From contig JAITTH010000127.1 of NCBI GenBank assembly GCA_031287295.1, positions 1-6,466 on the forward strand: a DNA stretch of 6,466 nt. Direction: 5' to 3'. Origin of the DNA: Eubacteriales Family XIII. Incertae Sedis bacterium. GTDB taxonomy: Bacteria; Bacillota; Clostridia; Peptostreptococcales; Anaerovoracaceae. The notes below the pieces were generated by a model, which searched no databases, was not told the origin of the DNA, and saw only the letters and a list, made by a program, of their open reading frames with translations. The position numbers were made by a program, and so were the translations under genes. Below, piece after piece: positions 1 to 6,450 of this stretch (positions are counted from its first letter, which is position 1; every line of letters begins with the position of its first letter).

Positions 1-1
1 G

Positions 2-829
2 GATATTGGCGTTGCGATGGGCATTACCGGCACCGACGTGGCGAAGGGTGCTGCGGATATGGTGCTGACCGATGACAATTTCTCCAGCATTGAAAAGGCG
101 GTTGCCGAGGGACGTACCATCTATACAAATATCAAAAAAACGGTAATCTTCCTACTGTCTTCCAACTTCGGCGAGGTGTTTTGCATGTTCGCAGCGATCG
201 TTTCGGGGCTTGCGTCCCCGCTGCGCGCCATTCATATTTTGTGGGTCAATCTGATTACTGACACGCTGCCGGGGCTTGCCCTCGGTGCCGATCCCGGCGA
301 TAAGTCTGTGATGAATGCCAAGCCGCGCGGGCAAAAAGAGGGACTTTTCAGCGGCGGAGGGCTTGCACTTACCCTGAGTTATGGCATGCTCATCGCGATA
401 TTAACGCTTATCGCCTTCCTCATCGAACCGGTACGAGCGGTCGGTCTTGATTTTACTGCCATCAAAGAATGGCTGGATGCCTCGCAGGAAAACCTGACCA
501 TCGCACAGACCTACGCATTTATGACCCTCGCAACCAGCCAGATTTTTCATTCAATCGGGATGCGTAACACAAACCGCAGCGTCTTCAAAATGAACCATGT
601 CGAGAATAAACTGATGATCGTCTCGTTTGTGGTAGGGATCGGGCTGCAAGTTGCACTGACGGAAATTCCCGCGCTCGGTGATGTGTTCAATGTAACGCAA
701 CTTGGTTTGTCCAACTGGGGAATCATTTTTGTACTTAGCATTATGCCACTTGTCGCGCATGAGATTGTGGTGCTGGTGAAGTTCTTGAAAAATCGGAGAA
801 CGGACCTTCATTCTGTCACAAGTGCGTAG
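2..829 (+). CDS. Calcium-type P-type (P2A) cation-transporting ATPase, C-terminal part (5' end outside window)
   Basis: The reading frame is open from base 2, so this is the last 275 residues of a larger ATP-driven membrane cation pump of about 850-900 residues. It begins in the hinge region at the end of the P domain (visible residues 1-30, IGVAMGITGTDVAKGAAD then LTDDNF). Six membrane segments follow, M5-M10, at about residues 48-69, 75-98, 119-141, 168-188, 204-221 and 238-261. M5 carries SSNFGEV (N55, E58) and M6 carries LWVNLITD (N83, T86, D87). These match the SERCA site-II ligands N768, E771, N796, T799 and D800, so calcium export from the cytoplasm is the likely job; related ions such as manganese remain possible. 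In M8 the position near SERCA E908 appears to be Gln (Q180), which would suit a pump with one calcium site; that alignment is by eye. The phosphorylation motif DKTGT and the nucleotide domain lie off the left edge. The gene converges on the ABC permease and overlaps it by 22 bp. It shows no functional link to the neighbouring signalling module. Confidence 0.93.
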   Translation, partial: DIGVAMGITGTDVAKGAADMVLTDDNFSSIEKAVAEGRTIYTNIKKTVIFLLSSNFGEVFCMFAAIVSGLASPLRAIHILWVNLITDTLPGLALGADPGDKSVMNAKPRGQKEGLFSGGGLALTLSYGMLIAILTLIAFLIEPVRAVGLDFTAIKEWLDASQENLTIAQTYAFMTLATSQIFHSIGMRNTNRSVFKMNHVENKLMIVSFVVGIGLQVALTEIPALGDVFNVTQLGLSNWGIIFVLSIMPLVAHEIVVLVKFLKNRRTDLHSVTSA

Positions 830-3159
830 GCACTTACTTTGCGGATACGCCACGAAATCAACAACGAAAAGGCATATGCAAGTATCACAAGCAAACCACA
901 CATCAAGATTGTCTGACCCACCGGTGCAGGCATTGACGCGGTCATGATCCCCAAGTATCGCGTCAATGCCACGAAAAGGGAATTAAACCCTAGAATCCCG
1001 GCGATTCCCCCCATCGCAACCCCCAGTGTGATCACAGGCAGAAAATACAGTGCGAATTGATTCATCAGTTGTAATGTTGTAAAACCTAAGGCCTTTTGAA
1101 TCCCAAGTTCTCTTCTTCGCCGTAGAATGACGGTTTTCAGCATGAGGTAAAGAACCATACAAATGACCAGAGCGGTAACCGCAACAATCGCTGCAGCCAA
1201 CACTCTGAAAATGGCGCCATACATGCCGAGCTGCGCGTCCATCAATTCTTTCAGGTTAATTGATGACTCCAGTTCTTCTTCGAATGAGCGTTCGATAGAT
1301 TTTACAAAATCAGCACTTTTCGAATTATCCTCAAGGTACACATAGATTTCGCGCGGGCGATAGTCTGACTGAATCCGGTGTACGCCGTCAATCGTCATGG
1401 CACATGCCATCCCGCCATAATTCACGGTCTGTATCATGCCCACGATCAGGTATTCAGCGGTTTTGCCACCCTGCGACACCTTGACAGAATCTCCGATATC
1501 CAGGTTTTTCCGCTCCGCAAGTTTGCCCCCGAGGCAAATTTCATTATCGTGTTTCGGATAACGCCCTTCGTACAGCAGAACGCCTTCAAACAGACTAAAG
1601 TCCTCGGCAGCAATGTTGGTGGTTTGCATATCGTCAATCATTACGGTGAAATTCTGATAATAGAACAGCTTGCGCGCCTTGCCGCTTTTTTCGATGGCAT
1701 CGCGCACTTCCTGCGTATCGTCAGGGCTTTTGACGAAAAACGCCGCATCCGGCATTTCGCCTGCCAACAGTCTTCCGAAATGATCCGGATGTGCCCCCAA
1801 ATTATATGAAATGGAAATACCTGCCACCGCCGCAAAACTCACCGCTGTCACAATGATAAAAATCATAAACATCTGCCCTTTGGACTGTAGGGTGGATTTC
1901 AGCGCTAACAACAACGATAGCGGTCCGCGTGTTTGATCAAGAGAAAAGTGATTCCGTTTGAAGCTATGCGTGGAAAGTCCTTGTCGCAGTGCTGTAAGTG
2001 GCGGAAGCTTCCGAATTCTTCCGGCAGAAAGGCCGGTCACCACCAGAACTGCCAAGAGTATGGTCGCAAGTGTTATCAGGCAAACCAATGGGTCAAGACC
2101 CTGCTGCCACTGAAGTGCAGTCTGCTCCTCCAGAACATCGGATACCGCGGGGAGAATCGTGTAAGATAGTCCGATTCCCATCAAGATTCCGACTGCTGTA
2201 ATTGAACCAAACTGCAAAATCGTCGCCCAAAGTAACTGCCTGCTTGTATAACCCATTGCTTTCAAGGCGCCTATGTTCGTCATGCTCTCTTCGATTGTAT
2301 TTCGGATTCTGAATCGAATTACGAGCAAACAGACCAAAACAATGACTGCGGCAAAGAGTACCAGCACGATGGCAGTTATGCTGGACATCATCGTGCGCAT
2401 TAACTTCACACCACTCCAATCCAGCGAATTGACAAGCAGGGAGTCCGCGCCGGGCAAATCGGTCTGAAAGAAAAACGCCTTTGTGCAGTCTATGCGCAAG
2501 TTTTCGCTCTCCTCGGGATTCTCCAACCGCGCACGAAGAATCACACTTTCGGATTCCGGTACTTGCTCAAACAGCCGACGAAAACCACTGTCCGACAAAT
2601 ACAGCTGATACATTTGGTTATTGGCAGAACCAAACAGGATTTCCTCTGTAAACCCGCTGATTTTATAGGAATAAGAGCTGCCGAGAACGGTTATGGAAAA
2701 AACGTCTCCCATTTCATAACCGCCACCCACCTTGAATGTATAGGGCAGACATATTTCATCGTCTGTCTCAGGTTTTTCACCCTCGATAAGGCTTAGATCA
2801 TTCATATTCCGCGGTGTATCTGTGTTCAGGAAGAACAGGTTGACCAACATTTTCCCTCCGTTATAGGAAATGTTCGTGAAAATGTTCAGAATGTTTTCTT
2901 TTTCCACCTCGGTAACCCCGGGGTAGTCTTTTATATAATCCACTTGATCTTGCGCATAGAGACTTTTTTCCTCAATCAGCGCATAGTGTGGTGCGTGAAG
3001 TGCCTCGCTACGCTTATCGAAGAAATCACTAAAATCAATCATGAGAAGCAATCCCACATTCAACAGCAATGCCGCAATTAGGACAAAGGCAAAAAGGCTG
3101 AATGCCTGACTTTTGCCACGACGCAAGTTTGCGAGTGTGATGGGCAGAACATTTTTCAT
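808..3159 (-). CDS. FtsX/MacB-type ABC transporter permease with two extracytoplasmic domains
   Basis: This 783-residue protein is the membrane subunit of an FtsX-superfamily (type VII) ABC transporter. Predicted order: TM1 about 18-42, extracytoplasmic domain 1 about 43-257, TM2-TM4 at about 259-283, 310-337 and 357-380, a cytoplasmic linker, TM5 about 429-452, extracytoplasmic domain 2 about 453-647, then TM6-TM8 at about 649-675, 699-727 and 750-770. Each half carries the FtsX-type cytoplasmic motif after its second helix: NIGALKAMGYTSRQL near 295-309 and ELGIQKALGFTTLQL near 684-698. The halves are therefore an internal duplication, and one chain may supply a whole permease. The start chosen is ATG at 3159. 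GGTGG (3165-3169) sits 5 nt upstream, and the ATPase stop is only 2 nt away. A GTG three codons upstream (3168) is possible but has a poorer ribosome site and would overlap the ATPase. Together with the ATPase it probably transmits mechanical force for lipid, lipoprotein or peptide handling at the envelope. The substrate cannot be read from the sequence. Confidence 0.93.
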   Translation of the reverse strand: MKNVLPITLANLRRGKSQAFSLFAFVLIAALLLNVGLLLMIDFSDFFDKRSEALHAPHYALIEEKSLYAQDQVDYIKDYPGVTEVEKENILNIFTNISYNGGKMLVNLFFLNTDTPRNMNDLSLIEGEKPETDDEICLPYTFKVGGGYEMGDVFSITVLGSSYSYKISGFTEEILFGSANNQMYQLYLSDSGFRRLFEQVPESESVILRARLENPEESENLRIDCTKAFFFQTDLPGADSLLVNSLDWSGVKLMRTMMSSITAIVLVLFAAVIVLVCLLVIRFRIRNTIEESMTNIGALKAMGYTSRQLLWATILQFGSITAVGILMGIGLSYTILPAVSDVLEEQTALQWQQGLDPLVCLITLATILLAVLVVTGLSAGRIRKLPPLTALRQGLSTHSFKRNHFSLDQTRGPLSLLLALKSTLQSKGQMFMIFIIVTAVSFAAVAGISISYNLGAHPDHFGRLLAGEMPDAAFFVKSPDDTQEVRDAIEKSGKARKLFYYQNFTVMIDDMQTTNIAAEDFSLFEGVLLYEGRYPKHDNEICLGGKLAERKNLDIGDSVKVSQGGKTAEYLIVGMIQTVNYGGMACAMTIDGVHRIQSDYRPREIYVYLEDNSKSADFVKSIERSFEEELESSINLKELMDAQLGMYGAIFRVLAAAIVAVTALVICMVLYLMLKTVILRRRRELGIQKALGFTTLQLMNQFALYFLPVITLGVAMGGIAGILGFNSLFVALTRYLGIMTASMPAPVGQTILMCGLLVILAYAFSLLISWRIRKVSAYALVTE
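820..835. other. Short perfect hairpin spanning the P-type ATPase stop codon
   Basis: AAGTGC and GCACTT form a perfect 6-bp stem around a GTAG tetraloop. The hairpin covers the TAG stop of the ATPase and lies inside the last codons of the convergent permease. It sits exactly where both transcripts must end, so it might contribute to bidirectional termination. However, it has no proper T-run on either side and only three G:C pairs, so a role as an intrinsic terminator is weakly supported. Confidence 0.25.
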
Positions 3160-3161
3160 GC

Positions 3162-3920
3162 TCACCACCCCATCTCAATGAGAAAGGAACGGAGCCGCCC
3201 GTTCCGCTCGCTATCTTCACCAACATATTCACCCAACGCGCACTTCCCGCAGACGATACCGTCTTTCAAATAGAGCACCTGGTTCCCGCGAATTGCAGAT
3301 TTCAAATCATGTGTGACCATGACGATGCTTTGTCCGCTTTGATTTGCCCCGGTCAACAAATCCAGCACCGCTTCGCCCGAAGATGAGTTCAGAGAACCTG
3401 TAGGTTCGTCGGCAAAGACGATGGTCGGCGCGTTGATCAGCGCTCGTACAATAGCACCTCTCTGGGCTTCTCCACCCGAAAGTTGTGCCGGAAATTTGCG
3501 AAAGTCTTGCTCGCTGAGTCCCACCCGATCAAATAGTTCCAGCGCCTTCGCCGCCACCTCCTTGCGATTTTTGGAAACAAGCAGACCACTGACCATGACA
3601 TTGTCCATCAGACTCATGTTGTCACAGAGGTAGATCTGCTGAAATACAAATCCGCAATTTTTGCGTCTGAACCTTGCCAGATAATCGCTATTTTTGTTTG
3701 AAATGATTTCTCCGCCAAAGGATATATCGCCCAGGGTAGGTGTATCCATCCCTGAAAGCGCGTACAGCAACGTGGACTTTCCCGCGCCGGACGCACCCAT
3801 AATGACGGTGAAATCTCCTGCACGAATCTCAAGGTCTAAGTTGCGAAGAACATGCTGCTGCAAGCCTCCTATTGAGAAGCTTTTGCACAGTTTGTTTGTG
3901 GTTATGATATTAGCAGACAT
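3162..3920 (-). CDS. ABC transporter ATP-binding protein, MacB/LolD/BceA-type
   Basis: This complete 252-residue nucleotide-binding subunit powers the permease encoded directly downstream. All catalytic motifs are intact. Walker A is GASGAGKST (42-50), the Q-loop is FVFQQ (Q94), and the signature is LSGGEAQRGAIVRAL (from 147). Walker B is TIVFADEP (D171, E172), with D-loop GSLN and H-loop H204 in VTHD. The overall pattern is that of the FtsE/MacB/LolD/BceA family, whose members pair with FtsX-like permeases. A C-terminal extension after the H-loop (about 213-252, ending FLIEMGW) goes beyond the minimal core. The ATG start is supported by the Shine-Dalgarno AAGGAAG (3927-3933) 6 nt upstream. 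Its stop is 2 nt before the permease ATG, so the two are almost certainly co-transcribed and translationally coupled. The 106-bp leader upstream contains phased direct repeats, suggesting control by the adjacent response regulator. Confidence 0.95.
   Translation of the reverse strand: MSANIITTNKLCKSFSIGGLQQHVLRNLDLEIRAGDFTVIMGASGAGKSTLLYALSGMDTPTLGDISFGGEIISNKNSDYLARFRRKNCGFVFQQIYLCDNMSLMDNVMVSGLLVSKNRKEVAAKALELFDRVGLSEQDFRKFPAQLSGGEAQRGAIVRALINAPTIVFADEPTGSLNSSSGEAVLDLLTGANQSGQSIVMVTHDLKSAIRGNQVLYLKDGIVCGKCALGEYVGEDSERNGRLRSFLIEMGW
3165..3169 (-). promoter_or_regulatory. Ribosome binding site that decides the permease start
   Basis: GGTGG, read on the minus strand as GGTGGTGA (one mismatch to GGAGGTGA), lies 5 nt before the ATG at 3159 and overlaps the ATPase stop TGA. 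It favours ATG 3159 over the in-frame GTG codons at 3168 and 3165, which would lie within the site itself. Confidence 0.6.
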
Positions 3921-3942
3921 TGCAATCTTCCTTCCAAAATAA

Positions 3943-3971
3943 AATAGAACCCTATTTACGATGGTTCTATT
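3943..3971. repeat. Perfect 9-bp inverted repeat in the ABC operon leader (operator, attenuator or weak terminator)
   Basis: On the minus strand AATAGAACC (3971-3963) and GGTTCTATT (3951-3943) form an exact 9-bp inverted repeat separated by 11 nt. The right arm runs into a T-rich tract (TTTTATTTT, 3944 down to 3936) just before the ATPase ribosome binding site. As RNA this gives a stem with three G:C pairs followed by a U-rich run, resembling a weak intrinsic terminator or attenuator. As DNA it has the dyad symmetry of a dimeric repressor operator with arms 20 bp apart. Possible -10 elements overlap it (TAGAAC at 3964-3969, TAAATA at 3953-3958), so where transcription starts decides which reading is right. 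Confidence 0.55.
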
Positions 3972-3981
3972 CTGCCATGTA

Positions 3982-4023
3982 GATTCTTAATCAGTCTTTG
4001 CCGGATTCTTAATCAACTCTTAA
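3982..4023 (-). promoter_or_regulatory. Phased TTAAGA direct repeats, probable response-regulator binding site for the ABC operon
   Basis: Reading the minus strand, TTAAGA occurs exactly at 4023-4018, 4012-4007 and 3990-3985, so starts are 11 and 22 bp apart on the same face of the helix. The last two lie in an exact 12-bp repeat, TGATTAAGAATC (4015-4004 and 3993-3982), with a 22-bp period. The intervening 11-bp slot holds only a degenerate copy. OmpR/PhoB-family regulators bind as dimers to direct repeats with about 11-bp periodicity, and such a regulator is encoded just upstream. In PhoB-type promoters the site replaces the -35 and sits about 10 bp from the -10. TAGAAC at 3969-3964 would fit that spacing, but the exact promoter is not certain. 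The site begins 4 nt past the kinase stop codon. Confidence 0.65.
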
Positions 4024-4026
4024 ATA

Positions 4027-5298
4027 TTAAAAACTTAACCACACGCACACCTCAAATCCGGGATTTGCGTTTTTGCATTCTATCCTTCCACCCATTCTCT
4101 CGGTCAGTGATTTGGCAATAAACAACCCAAGTCCATAGCCGTTTTTATCCTTGCCATTTTTGCCACGATAATACTTGCTGCACAGAAGTGCAAGCTCCTC
4201 AGGGTCTGCGCCCGGTCCATAATCCCTTATCTTCAGGCTGAACCCCGCGCTATCGATCTCTGCACTTACATCGATTTTGGTATCGGCATATTTATAAGAA
4301 TTTGCAATGATGTTGTCTATGATATGTTCAAGCCTCACCGGGTCTGCCTGCACAATGCAGCCAGGGATGTCTGCAAATTGCACCTTCCCCCTGTCGTCCG
4401 CCTTCTCGATGATTTCAAAAAATCGGTCACTGGGGAAGGGGGCGGGCGTGACAATTAATGAATGGAGTTCCTCTAACGTGGTATGGAAAAGCTCTGTCAC
4501 CAAGGTATTAATCTGCCCGGCTTTTTGTTGAATCGTCTGCAATTTTGCACGCTGATCGTCCTGTGCAGTCACTTCCATCAGTTCTGCCACTGCCTTGATA
4601 GACGCCACAGGTGTCTGGATGTCGTGGCTCAAAGCAGCAACAAGTTCCCGCTTGGACTGCTCTGCCGCACGTTCATTTTCTCTGGAAATGCGTAATTCTT
4701 CGCGCATGAGATCAAAGCTTTCTGTGAAGGCGCCAAATGCTCCCTGCCTATCCATCTCAAGTGGCACATCCAGTTCGCCTGCCGCAATCCGACCTGCGAA
4801 TCTACGCATTCGTTGAAACGGTGACAGGATTTTTCGATGCATTGAGAAGAAAAATACGGCTATGACGATTGCAATCGCGAGGATAATCAAACCCAAGCAG
4901 ATCTGCAAACGTTTGCGATAGGACTGCCACTTTTCGTCGGCGTCATTCCAGAAGATTGCCTTCCCAACAACCTGTCCATCTAGGGTGATGTCCACGATGG
5001 TGTCTCCGTGACCGATTGCGGAAAAAACGTCTTCCGAAAGTCCACGCCGTGTTGCCATAAGCAGCTTCCCATCACGATCAATCACCACATAGTCCATCTC
5101 TTCTGAACCGGGCGGGATGCGGGTAGATGTTTCCGTTTCGCCTGCTGTTAATGTTTCAAACTCATCTGTAAGATTCGCTGTAATGTCGTTGATCTGTACG
5201 ATGTCTACTTCATTTTTTGGCTTCGGCAGAAGCATTATACTGCCAAGGCCTATCGCAAATATAAGCACAAAAACGATGACATAGGGTCGCAGCTTCAT
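4027..5298 (-). CDS. Membrane sensor histidine kinase (HAMP, HisKA, HATPase_c)
   Basis: This 423-residue kinase is the sensor partner of the OmpR-type regulator encoded immediately upstream. TM1 is about 4-24 and TM2 about 130-152. They enclose a roughly 105-residue extracytoplasmic domain containing DYVVIDRDGKLL and DTIVDITLDGQVVGKAIFWND, which has the look of a PAS/Cache-like sensor. A HAMP linker follows (about 153-205). The H-box is SHDIQTPVASIK with phospho-accepting H225. The ATPase domain has an N-box DNIIANSYKY (N329, N333), a G1 box RDYGPG (D359), an F-box-like SKYYRG, and a G2 box GYGLGLFIAKSL (387 onward). All catalytic elements are present. The start chosen is ATG 5298, whose last bases form ATGA with the regulator stop; GAGGA at 5308-5312 lies upstream. 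An in-frame TTG at 5307 would have its ribosome site only 1 nt away. The signal sensed is unknown. Confidence 0.95.
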   Translation of the reverse strand: MKLRPYVIVFVLIFAIGLGSIMLLPKPKNEVDIVQINDITANLTDEFETLTAGETETSTRIPPGSEEMDYVVIDRDGKLLMATRRGLSEDVFSAIGHGDTIVDITLDGQVVGKAIFWNDADEKWQSYRKRLQICLGLIILAIAIVIAVFFFSMHRKILSPFQRMRRFAGRIAAGELDVPLEMDRQGAFGAFTESFDLMREELRISRENERAAEQSKRELVAALSHDIQTPVASIKAVAELMEVTAQDDQRAKLQTIQQKAGQINTLVTELFHTTLEELHSLIVTPAPFPSDRFFEIIEKADDRGKVQFADIPGCIVQADPVRLEHIIDNIIANSYKYADTKIDVSAEIDSAGFSLKIRDYGPGADPEELALLCSKYYRGKNGKDKNGYGLGLFIAKSLTERMGGRIECKNANPGFEVCVWLSF

Positions 5299-5975
5299 GG
5301 CTGGCAATCCTCAAACAGATACCCGATGCCCCATATGGTTTTGATGAATTGAGGGTTGTTCGGATCGGTCTCGAGTTTTTCGCGTAAACGGCGGATGTGA
5401 ACATTTAAGGTGTTATCGCCGGTAATGGCATCTTCCCATACGTTTTGAAAAAGTTCTTCCTTACTTATCACTTTGCCACCATTTTTGACAAGATAGCTCA
5501 GTAGCTTGAACTCCATTGTCTTTAGCCCAATCCTCTTCCCGTTCATTGTCACAGAGCGTCCATCCATATCCAGGGTCAGAATCCCTGAACTTACGGATGC
5601 GGTTGGTGCGTTGCGGTAGCGACCAAGCACCACTTTAACTTTTGCAAGCAATACCGATAGCGCGTATGGTTTTCGAATGTAGTCATCACCACCAATGGAA
5701 AGAGCAAGGAGCATGTCGTCATCGCTTTGACGCGCACTGATGAATAATATCGGGATATCGGTCGTTTCTCGCAGTTCTTTGCAAAGGTCAAAACCGGAGG
5801 AACCCTTGAGATTGATATCCAAGAGAATCAAATCGGTGGTATTTTCTCTTAAAAACCCAATGCAACTCTTTGCGTCACTCACCCATGCGGTGCGCACATC
5901 GAACATATTAAAGTATTCGCAGGTGCTTTGTGACAAAGCCTCTTCATCATCAACGATAAGACAGTCATATTTCAC
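5295..5975 (-). CDS. OmpR/PhoB-family two-component response regulator
   Basis: This 226-residue regulator has an N-terminal receiver domain (about 1-120) and a C-terminal winged-helix DNA-binding domain (about 128-222). Receiver residues are intact: acidic pair D9/D10 in IVDDEE, phospho-acceptor D53 in LLDINLKGSSG, switch residue S80 in FISAR, and K102 in YIRKPY. In the effector domain the recognition helix lies in DNTLNVHIRRLREKL (about 187-201), and the wing is IKTIWGIGYLF (211-221), typical of the OmpR class. The start is GTG, supported by GAGGTG (5984-5989) 8 nt upstream; no in-frame ATG lies nearby. Its stop overlaps the kinase ATG (ATGA), indicating a coupled two-gene operon. It probably binds the phased TTAAGA repeats ahead of the ABC genes. 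No such repeat is seen upstream of its own start, so autoregulation through the same box is not evident. Confidence 0.96.
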   Translation of the reverse strand: MKYDCLIVDDEEALSQSTCEYFNMFDVRTAWVSDAKSCIGFLRENTTDLILLDINLKGSSGFDLCKELRETTDIPILFISARQSDDDMLLALSIGGDDYIRKPYALSVLLAKVKVVLGRYRNAPTASVSSGILTLDMDGRSVTMNGKRIGLKTMEFKLLSYLVKNGGKVISKEELFQNVWEDAITGDNTLNVHIRRLREKLETDPNNPQFIKTIWGIGYLFEDCQP

Positions 5976-5983
5976 GTCTCTTA

Positions 5984-5989
5984 CACCTC
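5984..5989 (-). promoter_or_regulatory. Ribosome binding site supporting the GTG start of the response regulator
   Basis: GAGGTG, within GTGAGGTG on the minus strand, lies 8 nt before the GTG at 5975 and closely matches the 16S anti-Shine-Dalgarno complement. The rest of the 92-bp gap up to 6067 contains no convincing promoter or terminator by eye; weak -10-like stretches such as TAATAA lack a matching -35. Confidence 0.7.
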
Positions 5990-6067
5990 ACTCTTGTTCT
6001 GCCGGAAGGCTCTATGTTCATGTTATTAGAGTGACCTCGTTTCATAGGAATAGCGGAATTTCTCCAG

Positions 6068-6382
6068 TCAAACTCTCTCCGTCACCGTCATGCGCACCGT
6101 CTCTCCCGGTTGCTTGCCGATTTTCGCCATGATGTCCTTGCGAACACCGAGGATATAACAGACCGAGCCGTCCGCATTTTTCACACCCATATTAACAACG
6201 CTACCGCCGTAAGGCTCGTCGTCGAAGGTGGCATGAACCTTGACGCGTCCCTTGCCAAACTCCGCACGAATGTCAATCGGCACGGCAATATACGCACCAC
6301 CGTGGTCAGCCTCGGCTTGGATTACCGCCTCAAATGTATAAATTTTCGTGTTCACGTGCATTTTGCCAAGATTGGCTGGCAT
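6068..6382 (-). CDS. DUF1905-family small protein of unknown function
   Basis: This 104-residue protein consists almost entirely of one domain. The run YTFEAVIQAEADHGGAYIAV (about 15-34), then PIDIRAEFGKGRVKVHATFD (about 35-54), PYGGSVVNMG and CYILGVRKDIMAKIGKQPG (about 79-97) match what I recall of the DUF1905 family (double-split beta-barrel, AF2212/PG0164-like). No enzymatic activity is established for stand-alone members, and some relatives are fused to a YdeI-type domain that is absent here. It has no signal peptide or membrane segment, so it should be cytoplasmic. The ATG at 6382 is chosen because AAGGGAG (6388-6394) sits 5 nt upstream. A second ATG seven codons in has no ribosome site. 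It lies on the same strand as the two-component genes, 92 bp upstream, with no visible terminator between, so read-through is possible. A functional link to the transporter module is not supported. Confidence 0.85.
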   Translation of the reverse strand: MPANLGKMHVNTKIYTFEAVIQAEADHGGAYIAVPIDIRAEFGKGRVKVHATFDDEPYGGSVVNMGVKNADGSVCYILGVRKDIMAKIGKQPGETVRMTVTERV

Positions 6383-6424
6383 GTTTTCTCCCTTCGCGAT
6401 TCAGGATAATCTCTACCTCTGTCT

Positions 6425-6450
6425 ATCTTAGCAGATTGTCTGGAATTTTA
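6425..6450 (-). promoter_or_regulatory. Possible promoter elements upstream of the DUF1905 gene
   Basis: On the minus strand TAAAAT (6450-6445, five of six matches to TATAAT) and TAAGAT (6430-6425, four of six) are candidate -10 boxes. For the first, the -35 would fall outside the window; for the second, no good -35 is seen at 16-18 bp. Either could drive the DUF1905 gene. The call rests only on hexamer similarity. Confidence 0.25.

Noticed and set aside
551..901. A 116-codon minus-strand open frame crossing the convergent junction
   Set aside because: It overlaps the conserved M8-M10 region of the P-type ATPase and the permease C terminus, both in clear family agreement. Its protein looks random.
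1378..1809. A 143-codon open frame on the plus strand
   Set aside because: It lies wholly antisense to the permease, whose membrane and domain pattern is continuous across it. It has no recognisable domain and is best explained as a shadow frame.
808..5975. Naming the cluster bceRSAB or vraSR-like
   Set aside because: The kinase sensor size and the two-outer-domain permease do not match Bce proteins, so a specific symbol or peptide-resistance role would be over-annotation.
5740..6132. A 130-codon open frame on the plus strand
   Set aside because: It runs antisense through the well-supported receiver domain of the regulator and into the DUF1905 gene. It has low-complexity Ser/Arg-rich composition and no family resemblance.
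6431..6442. Small palindrome CAGA-N3-TCTG upstream of the DUF1905 gene
   Set aside because: Only 4-bp arms, expected by chance at this length. No second copy is seen in the window.
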